A DNA stretch of 64,000 nucleotides, taken from positions 3,567-67,566 of the forward strand of contig CAZSSM010000034.1 of assembly GCA_964609385.1 (NCBI GenBank), given 5' to 3'. Source of the stretch: CAZSSM01 sp964609385. Lineage in GTDB: Bacteria; Planctomycetota; Planctomycetia; Isosphaerales; Isosphaeraceae. Under the pieces are notes generated by a model, which saw nothing but the letters and a program-made list of their open reading frames with translations, searched no databases and had not been told where the DNA came from. This document shows, piece after piece, positions 47,589 through 56,600 of this stretch (positions within the stretch are counted from its first letter, which is position 1; every line of letters starts with the position of its first letter). Made by a program: the position numbers and the translations under genes.

Positions 47589-47921
47589 ATGATCCGCGCG
47601 CTCGTACTCGCCCTAGCGCTGACCTTTGTCGCCGCCCAGAGCTCCAACGCTAGCCTCCTCTGTGGTGGCTCAAGCGGCCCGACGTACAGCCACTACGTCC
47701 AACCCTGCTACCCGACCCATTACCACCCCACCTATTACTACTACCCAACCACCTACTACTACCCAGCCTATTGCTATCCCACCTATTACTACTGCTATCC
47801 TGTCATCGTCGTGCATGAGGACGAGGATGAAGACGATGCGGGCGAAGAAGGAGAAGAGGGCAGCACGATGGACATGATGGAGGAAGAGGGTGGCTTGTTC
47901 GAGATGATGGACAACCAGTGA
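47589..47921 (+). CDS. small secreted Tyr/Pro-rich protein with acidic tail
   Basis: 110 residues from ATG at 47589; GGAG 10 bases upstream favours this over the in-frame ATG at 47580. Signal peptide residues 1-21 (MIRALVLALALTFVAAQSSNA). The mature part has a Tyr/Pro/His/Cys-rich low-complexity core built from degenerate YYYP and CYPTY units at about 32-70, then a switch to a very acidic end (HEDEDEDDAGEEGEEG) and a Met-rich tail (MDMMEEEGGLFEMMDN). No family is recognised. The composition suggests a surface or matrix protein, possibly metal-binding or cross-linked through Tyr (inference). Confidence 0.75.
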   Translation: MIRALVLALALTFVAAQSSNASLLCGGSSGPTYSHYVQPCYPTHYHPTYYYYPTTYYYPAYCYPTYYYCYPVIVVHEDEDEDDAGEEGEEGSTMDMMEEEGGLFEMMDNQ

Positions 47922-48026
47922 GCCGCCCCTCGATTAGCTTACACCTTTCCGGTCGCTGTTCCGATTCGCCCATCTCCTGGATCCGATGCGGGGCAATCAC
48001 CCATCGGACCCACATCTACTAACTTA

Positions 48027-50558
48027 TCAAATTTCTTTCACTTGAACGATGATAACCCACCCGGTGTTGCAGGAATTTTGGACCGTGGAGCATCGCCGTC
48101 CTTCGATATAGATGGGCATGATGGCGGCCTTCTCGGTCTTGGCGGCGGGCTGGTCGGGTCCGAGTCGGACCGGATCGCGGTAGTTGTCGACGAGCAGGGC
48201 CTGAGGCTGTTCCGAGTCATCGTCGGTGCTGGTGATCGTCGGGGCGAGTCGACGACGGAGGCGGTTGAGGCTCTCGAGCTGCTCGACGGAGAGTCGGGGC
48301 AAGGGCGTGGGGCGATCATCGACGACCAGATCGCTGCGGAGCGAGCGGAGCAGGTCGGGGTGGTGCAGGATGACCCCCGGGCGTCTGCGACCCTCCAGCG
48401 TGTCGTCATCGAGGTCGGCCAGCACGGCGATCAGGTCGCCCTGGAGAGAATCCTGCAGGAAGGCGAACGCGCCCAGCCGGATCGACATGCCGAGCACCCC
48501 AAGGGTCTGATCCCCGACGCGGATCGGCACCGAGAGGGCCACCTTGAGCTGATCCGTATTGGAGCTTCGATAGGTGGCCGAGAGGTGGACGTCGATGATC
48601 GGCGTGATCTCCCGCTGGCCGATCTGATCCCGGCCCAGGTCGAGCCCGAGGCCATGGAAGTAGTCGCGATGGGCATAGCAACGGCCCAGACTGATGGGTG
48701 CCTCGCCGTCGGCCGGGATCGGGTCGCGCGCGAGCTGGTAGCCGTTGGCATCGCAGAGGAACCAGCTATCCGAGGGGACGACCGGATTGAAGCGATCGGC
48801 CAAGCGGTGCAGCCAGAGTTCGAAGCGCTCCAGTTCGGCCGAGTCGATCCGTCTCTCGGGATCCGGCGGGGGCGACTTGTCGCCTTCGCTCCATTGCGTC
48901 AGCAGTTCGATCAGCTCGTCGTCGGTGGCGGCGAGTTCGAGGATCCGCCAGCGGTTGTTGACCTCTTGCCCGATCGCCTGCGAGGCGTAGCGGGCGGCCA
49001 GGCTGAGGGCGTGGTCCTTGGTCTGGCTCTGGCGGTCGGCCGAGCGGGCCAGCAGGACGACGCCGCCGAGCACGAGGGAGAGGCAGAGCATCAGGCCGAC
49101 CAGCGCGCTGACGGTCGCCGAGGCGTTGCGCCTCGCGAACCGGAGCATCCGTTCGGGCGGGGTCTCCCGGTAGGCTTCGACACGTCCGTTGCTCAGATAG
49201 CGCTCGATCTCATCGGCCATCTCCTGGGCGTTCTGGTAGCGGAGCGTCGCCGACCGCGCCATCGCCTTGAGGCAGATCGCCTCCAAGGCGTGGGGGACGT
49301 GGGCCTGATGTTTGCGTGGGGGGATGACTTGACCGCGGACGATCTCGCGGAGCAACGCGCTGGTCGAGTGCGACTCATCGAAGGGCGGCTTACCGGTGAG
49401 GATCTTGTAGAGCGTGCCGCCGAGGCTGTAGACGTCCTGGGTCGGCCGCGCGGGGCCTTCCGGGTTGGAGATCCGCTCCGGAGCCATGTAGAGGATCGTG
49501 CCGGCGGTCGGGCTCAGGTCGCCTCGGAGCCGGCCCCGGAGGTCCGAGCGGGTCACCTCGCAACGGCCCGGATCCTCGTGCGGCGTGGCCAAGCCCCAGT
49601 CGAGCACGAAGGTCTCGCCGTAGCGCCCGAGCATGATGTTGTCCGGCTTGATGTCGCGATGCACAACGCCGGCGTCATGGGCGTAGGCCAGGGTCCGACA
49701 GGCGGCCACGAAGTGGTTGAGCAGGCGTCGGAGCGTCAACTCGTCGAGGCCGCGCGGTCGTGACCGTCGACGCCAAGACCGGGACTCCGCGACGCCGTCG
49801 AGCCCGCTCCGGATCTCGAAGATCGAGGCCGGATGCGCTGGTGGTTCGGGCTCGTGGGCCTGCGCGATCGCCTCTTGCAGCGACATCCCGCGGATCAGCT
49901 TCATCACATAGAAGGGCCGCCCGTCGCGGGTCGTCCCGAGCCCATGCACGCTGACGATCCCCGGGTGGTCGAGCGCTCCGGTGATCACCGATTCCTGGCG
50001 GAACATCTCCAGGGCGCGGGCAGCCTGGCCATCGTCGGACCCGCTGCCGGGCTGCTTCCGACAGACCTTGACGGCCACATGGCGCTGGAGGGCCCGATCC
50101 CAACCGCGATAGATACGTCCCAAGCCGCCCAGATCGTTGTAGACTTCCAGATCTTCCAGATCCGTGACATATTCCAAGCCCCGACGCGGCTCGTCGACGG
50201 CCCGCCCATCGAGGTCGTCGAGGTCGGGCACGGTCAGGTCGAACGGTCGGGGGAGCAACTCGGCGCGTGGTCGAGCCTCGGGTCCGGCATTGAGCTCGGG
50301 ATCGAGCCGGCGGTCGAGGCGTCGGAGCGCATCGACCTTCGTGCGGACCTCCTCGAGCAGGTGCGGGCGCTCGGCGCAGAGCGCCTCGAGTTCGGGCGGG
50401 CGACCGAGGCTGGCCAACTCGTCCCACTGGGTGACGACGTCGAGGATCCAATCGGCGTCATCGGTGGCCGACCCGTCGGTCGATCGATCGGTCGCGGGAT
50501 CCGGGGCCGGCCGGGGCTCGTCTTCGGGGTTCGAATCGCGTTGCGGGTCCTGGATCAC
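48027..50558 (-). CDS. receptor Ser/Thr protein kinase with extracytoplasmic dCache-like sensor
   Basis: 843 residues, GTG start at 50558; the site upstream is weak (AGAGAG). Residues ~145-440 are a Hanks-type kinase: glycine-loop region LGGLGRIYRGWDRALQRHVAVKV (Lys in AVKV), catalytic VVHRDIKPDNIML at ~298-310, metal-binding VLDWGLATP (DWG instead of DFG, common in planctomycetes) and APERISNPEGPARPTQDVYSLG. A membrane helix (VSALVGLMLCLSLVLGGVVLLA) follows near 480-502, then an outer domain with FLCDANGYQLARDPIPADGE, CYAHRDYFHG and KVALSVPIRVGDQTLGVLGM, the pattern of dCache sensors. It lies 106 bp downstream of an ECF sigma factor on the same strand. The ligand is unknown. Confidence 0.93.
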   Translation of the reverse strand: MIQDPQRDSNPEDEPRPAPDPATDRSTDGSATDDADWILDVVTQWDELASLGRPPELEALCAERPHLLEEVRTKVDALRRLDRRLDPELNAGPEARPRAELLPRPFDLTVPDLDDLDGRAVDEPRRGLEYVTDLEDLEVYNDLGGLGRIYRGWDRALQRHVAVKVCRKQPGSGSDDGQAARALEMFRQESVITGALDHPGIVSVHGLGTTRDGRPFYVMKLIRGMSLQEAIAQAHEPEPPAHPASIFEIRSGLDGVAESRSWRRRSRPRGLDELTLRRLLNHFVAACRTLAYAHDAGVVHRDIKPDNIMLGRYGETFVLDWGLATPHEDPGRCEVTRSDLRGRLRGDLSPTAGTILYMAPERISNPEGPARPTQDVYSLGGTLYKILTGKPPFDESHSTSALLREIVRGQVIPPRKHQAHVPHALEAICLKAMARSATLRYQNAQEMADEIERYLSNGRVEAYRETPPERMLRFARRNASATVSALVGLMLCLSLVLGGVVLLARSADRQSQTKDHALSLAARYASQAIGQEVNNRWRILELAATDDELIELLTQWSEGDKSPPPDPERRIDSAELERFELWLHRLADRFNPVVPSDSWFLCDANGYQLARDPIPADGEAPISLGRCYAHRDYFHGLGLDLGRDQIGQREITPIIDVHLSATYRSSNTDQLKVALSVPIRVGDQTLGVLGMSIRLGAFAFLQDSLQGDLIAVLADLDDDTLEGRRRPGVILHHPDLLRSLRSDLVVDDRPTPLPRLSVEQLESLNRLRRRLAPTITSTDDDSEQPQALLVDNYRDPVRLGPDQPAAKTEKAAIMPIYIEGRRCSTVQNSCNTGWVIIVQVKEI

Positions 50559-50664
50559 GGGTCGGCTCTCTGGGTGGCGGATGGGATGCGATCCGGGGCG
50601 TCAACATCGAGGCGCCCGGTCGCATGGTCGTGGGTCCGGTTCCGGTACGTTTGGGATCGCGGCC

Positions 50665-51318
50665 TCAGCGGGTCGGCCCTTGATCCCAGAGTTCCTGGAG
50701 TTTGAGTCGGGCGCGGCTCCAGCGCCGCTTGACGGTCCGTGGATCGACGCCGACCAGCTCGGCCACCGCCTCAACACTCAAACCGTTGTAATAACGCAGT
50801 TCGAAGACTTCGCGGTCGTCTTCGGGGAGCTGTTCGACGCTCCGGTGGAACTCGGTCCACTCGGCGAGGTCTGCGGGGCCTTGGGTCGCTTCGGCCGGAT
50901 CGAACGCGGCGCCGAGGTGGTCGGAGGTCGATTCGTCGCGGTCGACACCCACGCCCAAGACGCTCATGCCGGGGTTGCGTCGATGCTGCTCGGCCAGCTC
51001 CAGGATCGTGAAGCGGATCATCCGAGCGACGATCCTCAGGAAGTGCCGGCCGTCGTTGGGCGGGGTCGGCCCGTCCAGATACCGATAGATCTTCAAAACG
51101 ACCGTCTGGGCGATGTCGCCGGTGACCTCACGGCGCCGAACTTTCGGATGATCGCGGAGGATCGTCCGGGTCAGGTGCTCGATCCGCTCGTGGGCCATGG
51201 CGATCAGGTCGTCGCTGGCCCGTCGACGCTCCTCGGGCTCCAGCGACTCGGTGGCCAGTCGAAGGATGGCCGGCTCGAGCTGGCGGGTCAGGCTCAACGA
51301 TTCTCGAGTGCTCGACAT
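50665..51318 (-). CDS. ECF sigma-70 factor
   Basis: 217 residues from ATG at 51318, GGAG a few bases upstream. Region 2 is in REVTGDIAQTVVLKIYRYLD and FLRIVARMIRFTILELAEQH; region 4 is VEQLPEDDREVFELRYYNGL, then SVEAVAELVGVDPRTVKRRW and SRARLKLQELW, the helix-turn-helix that reads -35 promoters. A sigma factor of this size with the YYNGLSVEAVAELVGVDPRTVKRRW pattern is typical of ECFs linked to Ser/Thr kinases in planctomycetes. The kinase gene follows directly, so phosphorylation-based control of this factor is likely (inference). No anti-sigma factor gene is next to it. Confidence 0.93.
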   Translation of the reverse strand: MSSTRESLSLTRQLEPAILRLATESLEPEERRRASDDLIAMAHERIEHLTRTILRDHPKVRRREVTGDIAQTVVLKIYRYLDGPTPPNDGRHFLRIVARMIRFTILELAEQHRRNPGMSVLGVGVDRDESTSDHLGAAFDPAEATQGPADLAEWTEFHRSVEQLPEDDREVFELRYYNGLSVEAVAELVGVDPRTVKRRWSRARLKLQELWDQGPTR

Positions 51319-52084
51319 GGGGAGATCTCCGGCTCTTCGGCTTCGACCTTGGTCTGGGCTTGGTTGATCACGCTTATCATGAGCCGGGCCAGTCTCCAAT
51401 CTCCGGCCCGCCCGATGCCCCCGAATCACTGATCCGTGTCCGAGCCTCCGAGGGGACCGAGCCGCCTTTGAAATCGGGCCCCGATTCTCCAGTCCCCGAC
51501 CGGAGCCCGCAAGCAGCCCGGCCTCCAAGGTCCCCTCGACCCTCGCGAGGATCAGGGGCGGAACCGTGCTGGCTCATGAGGCCGTTGGGGTGCTTGTCTC
51601 GCCCCCAAACACCACCTGGACGCCATGCTCGGGTGGCTAGGCTAGGGACCGCGACGCAACGCGGAGCAGACCTGGGGATGATGTCTCGAGACGGCCAACC
51701 CCGCGTTTGAACAGGTCGCCCACTCAACCGGATTGGCCCCGAAGGTCTGGCCCCCTGAGCAGTCCAAGTCCCAGCCACCCCAACCCTCGGCCTGCTTGAG
51801 GAAAGGGAGAGCCTCCGGTATCGCCCCATGCGCCAGTCTGGATTCTCACTCGGGCCCAACGTTGGGAACGAAACCACGATCTCGACCCTCATCCGGCTCT
51901 CCATTCTACGCGGATCTCCCCCGATTCGGACGCTCCCCGGCCTTTGAGGGGCGACGGACCGGGGAGTCCTCGGAAAAAACCGACCGGGTTGTCCCCTCGA
52001 TTGTGCCTCAACTCATGGAACGGGTGGGTCGGTCAGACGGCCGACGAAGACATACAAGACAGACACGAAACGGAGGAACATTCG
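51319..52084. other. intergenic region containing one dispersed repeat copy
   Basis: About 765 bp between divergent genes. It contains repeat copy A (51631-51700) and GGAGG upstream of the next start. Minus-strand open frames here have no protein-like pattern. The promoters of the ECF and PDZ-like genes should lie here. Confidence 0.5.
51631..51700 (+). repeat. dispersed intergenic repeat, copy A
   Basis: About 70 bp resembling the reverse complement of 59610-59675. Shared blocks are GGGTGGCT, GGGAC(C/T)GCGACGC, CGGAGCAGACC, GTCTCGAGA and GCCAACC in the same order and spacing, with small indels between. Confidence 0.7.
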
Positions 52085-52687
52085 ATGATTAAGCACCTGA
52101 TGACCCGCATGCTCCTGACCCTGACCGTCGGCACGCTGCTCGGCCTAGTCGTCTTCGCCGGTGAGGCGTCGGCCCAGCGCGGTCGGGGCCTCGGCTCTCG
52201 GGGGGACTCGCCCCGCATCCGCCTGGACGTCGGCGTCCCGCAATCTTCTGTGGATCCCGGGTTCCTGCCCGGCCCCGGCGTCGGGCCGACCTGCCCGCAA
52301 GACCCTGTGGTCCCGACCGGGTTCGGCAAAGGCGTGGTTGGCCCGGGCATCGGCGGTCCGAGCACCAAGTTCCTCCGACCCGGCATCGGCGGCCCGGGCT
52401 TCGGGATCCGGTTCTCCCCGACCTGGGGCATGCAATACCAGGTGGTCCGGACCACCTTCGGCGCGGCCATTCAGGTCCAGCAGACCCAGTTCGGCGGACC
52501 GGCCTCGCGGACCGGCCTGGAGCCCGGCGACCTGATCCTGAGCATCGATCGACGACCGATCGTCCGGGCCTCCCGTCAGCTCGAGTGCGCTCGCGGTCGC
52601 ACTCGCCTGACCGTCGTCGATGTCCGGACCGGTCGCACCATCCGGACCGTCGCCTTCCTCGGACGATTCGGCCCACGCTTCCCCTGA
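52085..52687 (+). CDS. small secreted protein with a PDZ-like C-terminal domain
   Basis: 200 residues from ATG at 52085 with GGAGG 8-12 bases upstream. Signal peptide residues 1-31 (LMTRMLLTLTVGTLLGLVVF, then ASAQ). The middle is Gly/Pro-rich with repeated GIGGP units (VVGPGIGGPSTKFLRPGIGG). The C terminus carries a PDZ-like fold: FGGPASRTGLEPGDLILSID, then RPIVRASRQLECA and LTVVDVRTGRTIRTVAFLG, which in PDZ proteins make the ligand groove. No protease domain is present, so it may be an adaptor or substrate-binding surface protein. It ends just before a strong rho-independent-type hairpin. Confidence 0.8.
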   Translation: MIKHLMTRMLLTLTVGTLLGLVVFAGEASAQRGRGLGSRGDSPRIRLDVGVPQSSVDPGFLPGPGVGPTCPQDPVVPTGFGKGVVGPGIGGPSTKFLRPGIGGPGFGIRFSPTWGMQYQVVRTTFGAAIQVQQTQFGGPASRTGLEPGDLILSIDRRPIVRASRQLECARGRTRLTVVDVRTGRTIRTVAFLGRFGPRFP

Positions 52688-52698
52688 TCGAATCGAGA

Positions 52699-52805
52699 CC
52701 AACCCGACCTGACCCGACGATCGAAGAAACAGACAACCTCACTCTCGTCGACGCTGGGGACTCGGACACATTCCGGGTTCCCAGCGTTTTTCATTTCCGG
52801 ACACG
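52699..52805 (+). repeat. terminator-containing direct repeat, copy 1
   Basis: About 107 bp that recur at 53444-53550 in the same orientation. Matching blocks, in order: CCAACCCGA, CCCGACGATCGA, CGGACAC(A/G)TTCCGGGTT, GCGTTTT and CATTTCCG. Copy 1 contains the functional-looking terminator. Confidence 0.75.
52752..52791 (+). terminator. intrinsic terminator after the PDZ-like gene
   Basis: CGCTGGG (52752-52758) pairs with CCCAGCG (52780-52786) around a 21-base loop and is followed by TTTTTC. It sits 64 bp after the PDZ-like stop. Confidence 0.75.
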
Positions 52806-52879
52806 AGACCGGATCGGCAGACTCGTCGAGGCTACATCAACTCCCAAGAGCGTTCGAGCCGTCCTCGATCCTAACCACA

Positions 52880-53341
52880 TCAGATGACCAGGATATGTTC
52901 GTCGTCTCCGGCTTCGGCGACTACTTCGACCTCATACAGGAGGTCGTTCTCGAGTCCGGTTCGGCGGACGACCAGTTTCGGCTCGCAAGGTTCGAGGTCC
53001 GACCGCTCGATATCGTCGTCTTCTTCGTCATCTTCCAGCACGACGGGATCTTCCAATTGACGACGGAGGTCGTAGAGGAACGATGCCCGCCGTCGATGGA
53101 TCGCCTCCCACAATTCGAACATCCGCTCATCCGAGTCATGGTGGCCTCGCACGGCAACTTGGATTGGGAACTCGACCGGGAGGGTCAGCTCGTCCACCAG
53201 GTCCTCGGGCCGATCCCAGACGATGCGGAGCTTGTCCTCGTCGGCCTCGAGCGACCATTCTCCGATCCGGTCGAGCTGTTTCCGGAGCTCGGGGGATCCC
53301 TCCTCGCTCAGCCGCGCCGTCGGTTTCTTCGGTTTCGCCAT
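52880..53341 (-). CDS. small acidic hypothetical protein
   Basis: 153 residues from ATG at 53341, preceded by GAGAGGGGGG. No signal or membrane segment. The N terminus is basic (MAKPKKPTARL); the rest is acidic with a DDEEDDDIERSD stretch at about 108-118. Sequence suggests alternating strands and helices (LRIVWDRPEDLVDELTLPVE, DERMFELWEAIHRRRASFLY, KLVVRRTGLENDLLYEVEVV). I do not recognise a family. It lies alone between two copies of a direct repeat and on the opposite strand to the terminators. Confidence 0.7.
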   Translation of the reverse strand: MAKPKKPTARLSEEGSPELRKQLDRIGEWSLEADEDKLRIVWDRPEDLVDELTLPVEFPIQVAVRGHHDSDERMFELWEAIHRRRASFLYDLRRQLEDPVVLEDDEEDDDIERSDLEPCEPKLVVRRTGLENDLLYEVEVVAEAGDDEHILVI

Positions 53342-53443
53342 CGGCCCCCCCCTCTCTCGTGCCGAACCCCCGAGCCCAGCGGACCTGCACCGTCCGATGA
53401 CTTCCTCAGTCGCTTCGCCTCACGCCCCCCTAACTAAGCGGGG

Positions 53444-53550
53444 CCAACCCGATCCGCCCCGACGATCGAGGAACGAACATCTTCAACTTTATTGACACAG
53501 GGGCCCCGGACACGTTCCGGGTTCACGGCGTTTTCATTTCCGCGCACGCG
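53444..53550 (+). repeat. terminator-containing direct repeat, copy 2 (orphan)
   Basis: Second copy of the 52699-52805 segment. Its stem is weaker (CCCGGA with TCCGGG around CACGT, followed by TTCACGGCGTTTTC) and no plus-strand gene precedes it, so it is probably a decayed duplicate. Confidence 0.7.
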
Positions 53551-53600
53551 AACAAGCCCAATTCCATCGATCCTGTTAAGCCTTACTCGTTGACTTTCAG

Positions 53601-56600
53601 CTATCTCAAAGCAGCGTCCAACACCAGAGCCCTCACCCGGAATCCCTGGTCTCTCGACGACAGCTCATTAGCCTGCTCATCGAGTTCTAAACGAGCAATC
53701 TCTAATGTACTCCACTTCGGCCTATGATTTGATTTTAATTTTTCCGGATCTGGAATACTCATCCAGATAACGACATACAGCCCGTGGGTCGCACCGAGCT
53801 GTGGGATATAGCGATCGAACAACTGGTCCTTCATACCAGATTTGACCTGACGATTGCACGATAGTTTGACCTCGATTGGAACCCGGATTCCACTTCCAGA
53901 GCTAGTCCCTCGTGCGGAAGCCTGCACCAACACATCGAGCTCAGACCCAGGTTCGCCCCCCTCTGCGCATGTCGTTCGTCTATGGATCTCTACCTCTCGA
54001 TCAGCGGTAATCGCGTATTGCTTAAAGTACTCCCGGACTGCGCCGCAAAGTTTGCTGGATACATGTTCCTCCGCTTTCGGACTCGGTAGTGAATCACCAT
54101 GTCGATTCCATAGATCTTCAACGCTTACACTGCCGTCTTGCCGGATCCTGCGAGCGTAGTCTTCAAGTGCGGCCACGATGCCGTCCAGCACGTCGTCTTC
54201 CGATCGAATAAGCCGCATCTCCTGCGACGAAAGCATAGACGAGATTGTGTCAATGGGAATCGGGATCCATTGCGAAAGCCGATACGACCGTTCAGCCCTC
54301 GCTCGAGGACGTCGCAGCCACGGGTATTGCGGTCCGAACCGCTGTTCGAGTCGACACAATGCATTGATAGCCTCAAGATCATCTCGATTACCTAGGTCTG
54401 AAATGAGTTGCTTCCTGAGGGCACGTGCAGAGTCATCGGGACTAAACCAATATGCTCCCTTGTGTTCGGGGTCGTTCTCCGGCGGAAAGAGATGAACTAG
54501 ATGGCCGGCGAGTTCTCCCATTTGCGACACCGAAAGCGATTCGATTCGACGATTGGTCTCGTAATCATCAGCAAACCGCTCCAAAACCTGTCGACCATGC
54601 TGTTCGTTGTCTCGCACGAACCGAGACACCTGCGGCCATGCGTCGGATACGCATTCAAATAGAAGAGACACCGCCGCGTTGATCGCCGGAGATTCGTCGT
54701 CGTCGGGTCCCGACTCAGACAACAGCGAGACACAAATAGTGGTTGCATCACCTGGAGCGCGGGACAGTACGAACCTTGCAACCGCCACAATGTTAGATGC
54801 CACTACTTCGCGATTAGAGAGCAGTTGGCACAGCATCTCATCTAGAACAGGATCGCGAATGCGACGCGTCATTTGAAGCAAATCAGGCAGCAGCCCATCA
54901 CTACCTGTTCCGCCGCATGAAGCCAGGCGAACAATTACATCTCTGACGCTCTGGGGCGCTGCTTTATAGAGCATCGAGAAGATTGTCTGTTTCGGGTCGT
55001 CTGTCTCGCCATGCATGTGCATTCTAAGTTCCCTTAGGATGTACCAGCACCACCGTTGCCACCAACTGAGTCGGAGCGAGTGGAACCATGCTGGATCAAC
55101 CTCGAGAACAAGCCACATCGCGGACATGCAACCATGGAGTATCGATTCCAAGCGTTCTTCGTGGCACGTCTCATGATCATCAACCTCTTCTGAGGTCAAT
55201 AAACGCTTTGCTGCGTCAACGATTCTGCACTTCGTGTCATCGTCAGCCTCTATCCATCCTGGAGAGCGGGTGAGAAATCGCTCGAGACTGCACTCTGTGC
55301 TCGTGGGCTCGAGGGTCAACACCCAGCAGAGATTGAAGAAGAATCTGGGGTCCTCAGCCTCGGCTCGGGTCAAGTATTGCAGCACGAGTTCTCGCGGCGG
55401 ATGGTCTAGCCTGGTTGAAGTATCTGACTCTTCCGGCTCATGCATCAGTCTCCATTCCTCGCGGAGTCGCGACGCCTGATCCGACTCTAAGTGGATCAAT
55501 ATGGGACAGACGAGCACGGAACACACGGGCTCTTGCTCACGCACGAGCAGCCAAGCATCGACATAGTCGGATCGCGTCATCCATGGAAGCGATCGCGCAA
55601 GTTCCAAATAGCACGTCCTCCTGACCATCGGTAAGACCTCATCGCAGCCACGCCTCAAAAGCCATCGAAAGTCATCGAGAACGCGCATTCCCGGCGTCCT
55701 ATCGGCGATCCGCAAGAGGTCGAGCGGCTCCTCAGCGGCCTTGGCAAGAGCATCAATTAGCTGATGTCGGATGGTCATCTCGGACGCCAGGGGTGTGGTG
55801 AGTTCTATCTCGGCGCCATTCCACGAGGATTCGATCGTTCGAAGAGGACTTAGAGGTGAAGGGATAGGAATGTGGCTCGACGCACAGTGCTGGAGTAACT
55901 CGACAAGTGCAGCCTCTACGTTCGGATCGTCCAACCTACGAAGTGCCGCGTGGGCCATCCGGATCACAATCCGGTGAGCGGGGTCGCTGTCCCCATGCCT
56001 CGATACGTGGCATCGAGCCCATCGAAGCCCATCGACCAGATGACCGTCTGCACAGAAACCTTCACCATCAAGTTCCTGAAGAAGAATGAAATACGAGCCA
56101 AAGAATGACGTGTTTGATCTGGGCGTTAGCTTGGACAGCAGCTCTGGCACGGTGAGTCGCGTTGGCCAATTGCAGCGGATTGCTAGCCCCTTGAGCTCAT
56201 TGTTTTCGTCGCCCGGTACACCGTCCGCAAGAGGCTTCAGCCGTTCTCGAGAAGCATCCGATCCGATATTCAGCAACGCATTTGCTGCCGCTACCCGTAT
56301 ATGATTCGAAGCTGTTTCGTCGAGCGCGAGCTCGGCTAGATCCTCGCTCATTGAGGCGAGTTGCCAGCTCTGGATAAGCTGGATGACGTACTCCTGGACA
56401 TCATCACAGCCGGCCGCTCTTTCTTGGAGCATTGGTCGGAGATCGTCTTCAACGTTTTCGTACTGAAAGCCACGTAGTTCCAGTTCTCCGTGACTCAATA
56501 ATTCGTCCGTCATGTGGCCTTTACGGACCCGATCGAGCAGGCTACATGTGGCGATCTGTCGCAATCCGAAATCGGCGACATCGGACAGTCCGACTACTTC

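Noticed and set aside
48042..49763. 573-codon frame opposite the kinase gene
   Set aside because: Antisense shadow of the kinase; no domain pattern of its own.
51377..51904. 175-codon minus frame in the intergenic region before the PDZ-like gene
   Set aside because: Ser/Arg/Gly/Pro-rich without hydrophobic core, overlaps a dispersed repeat, no start site.
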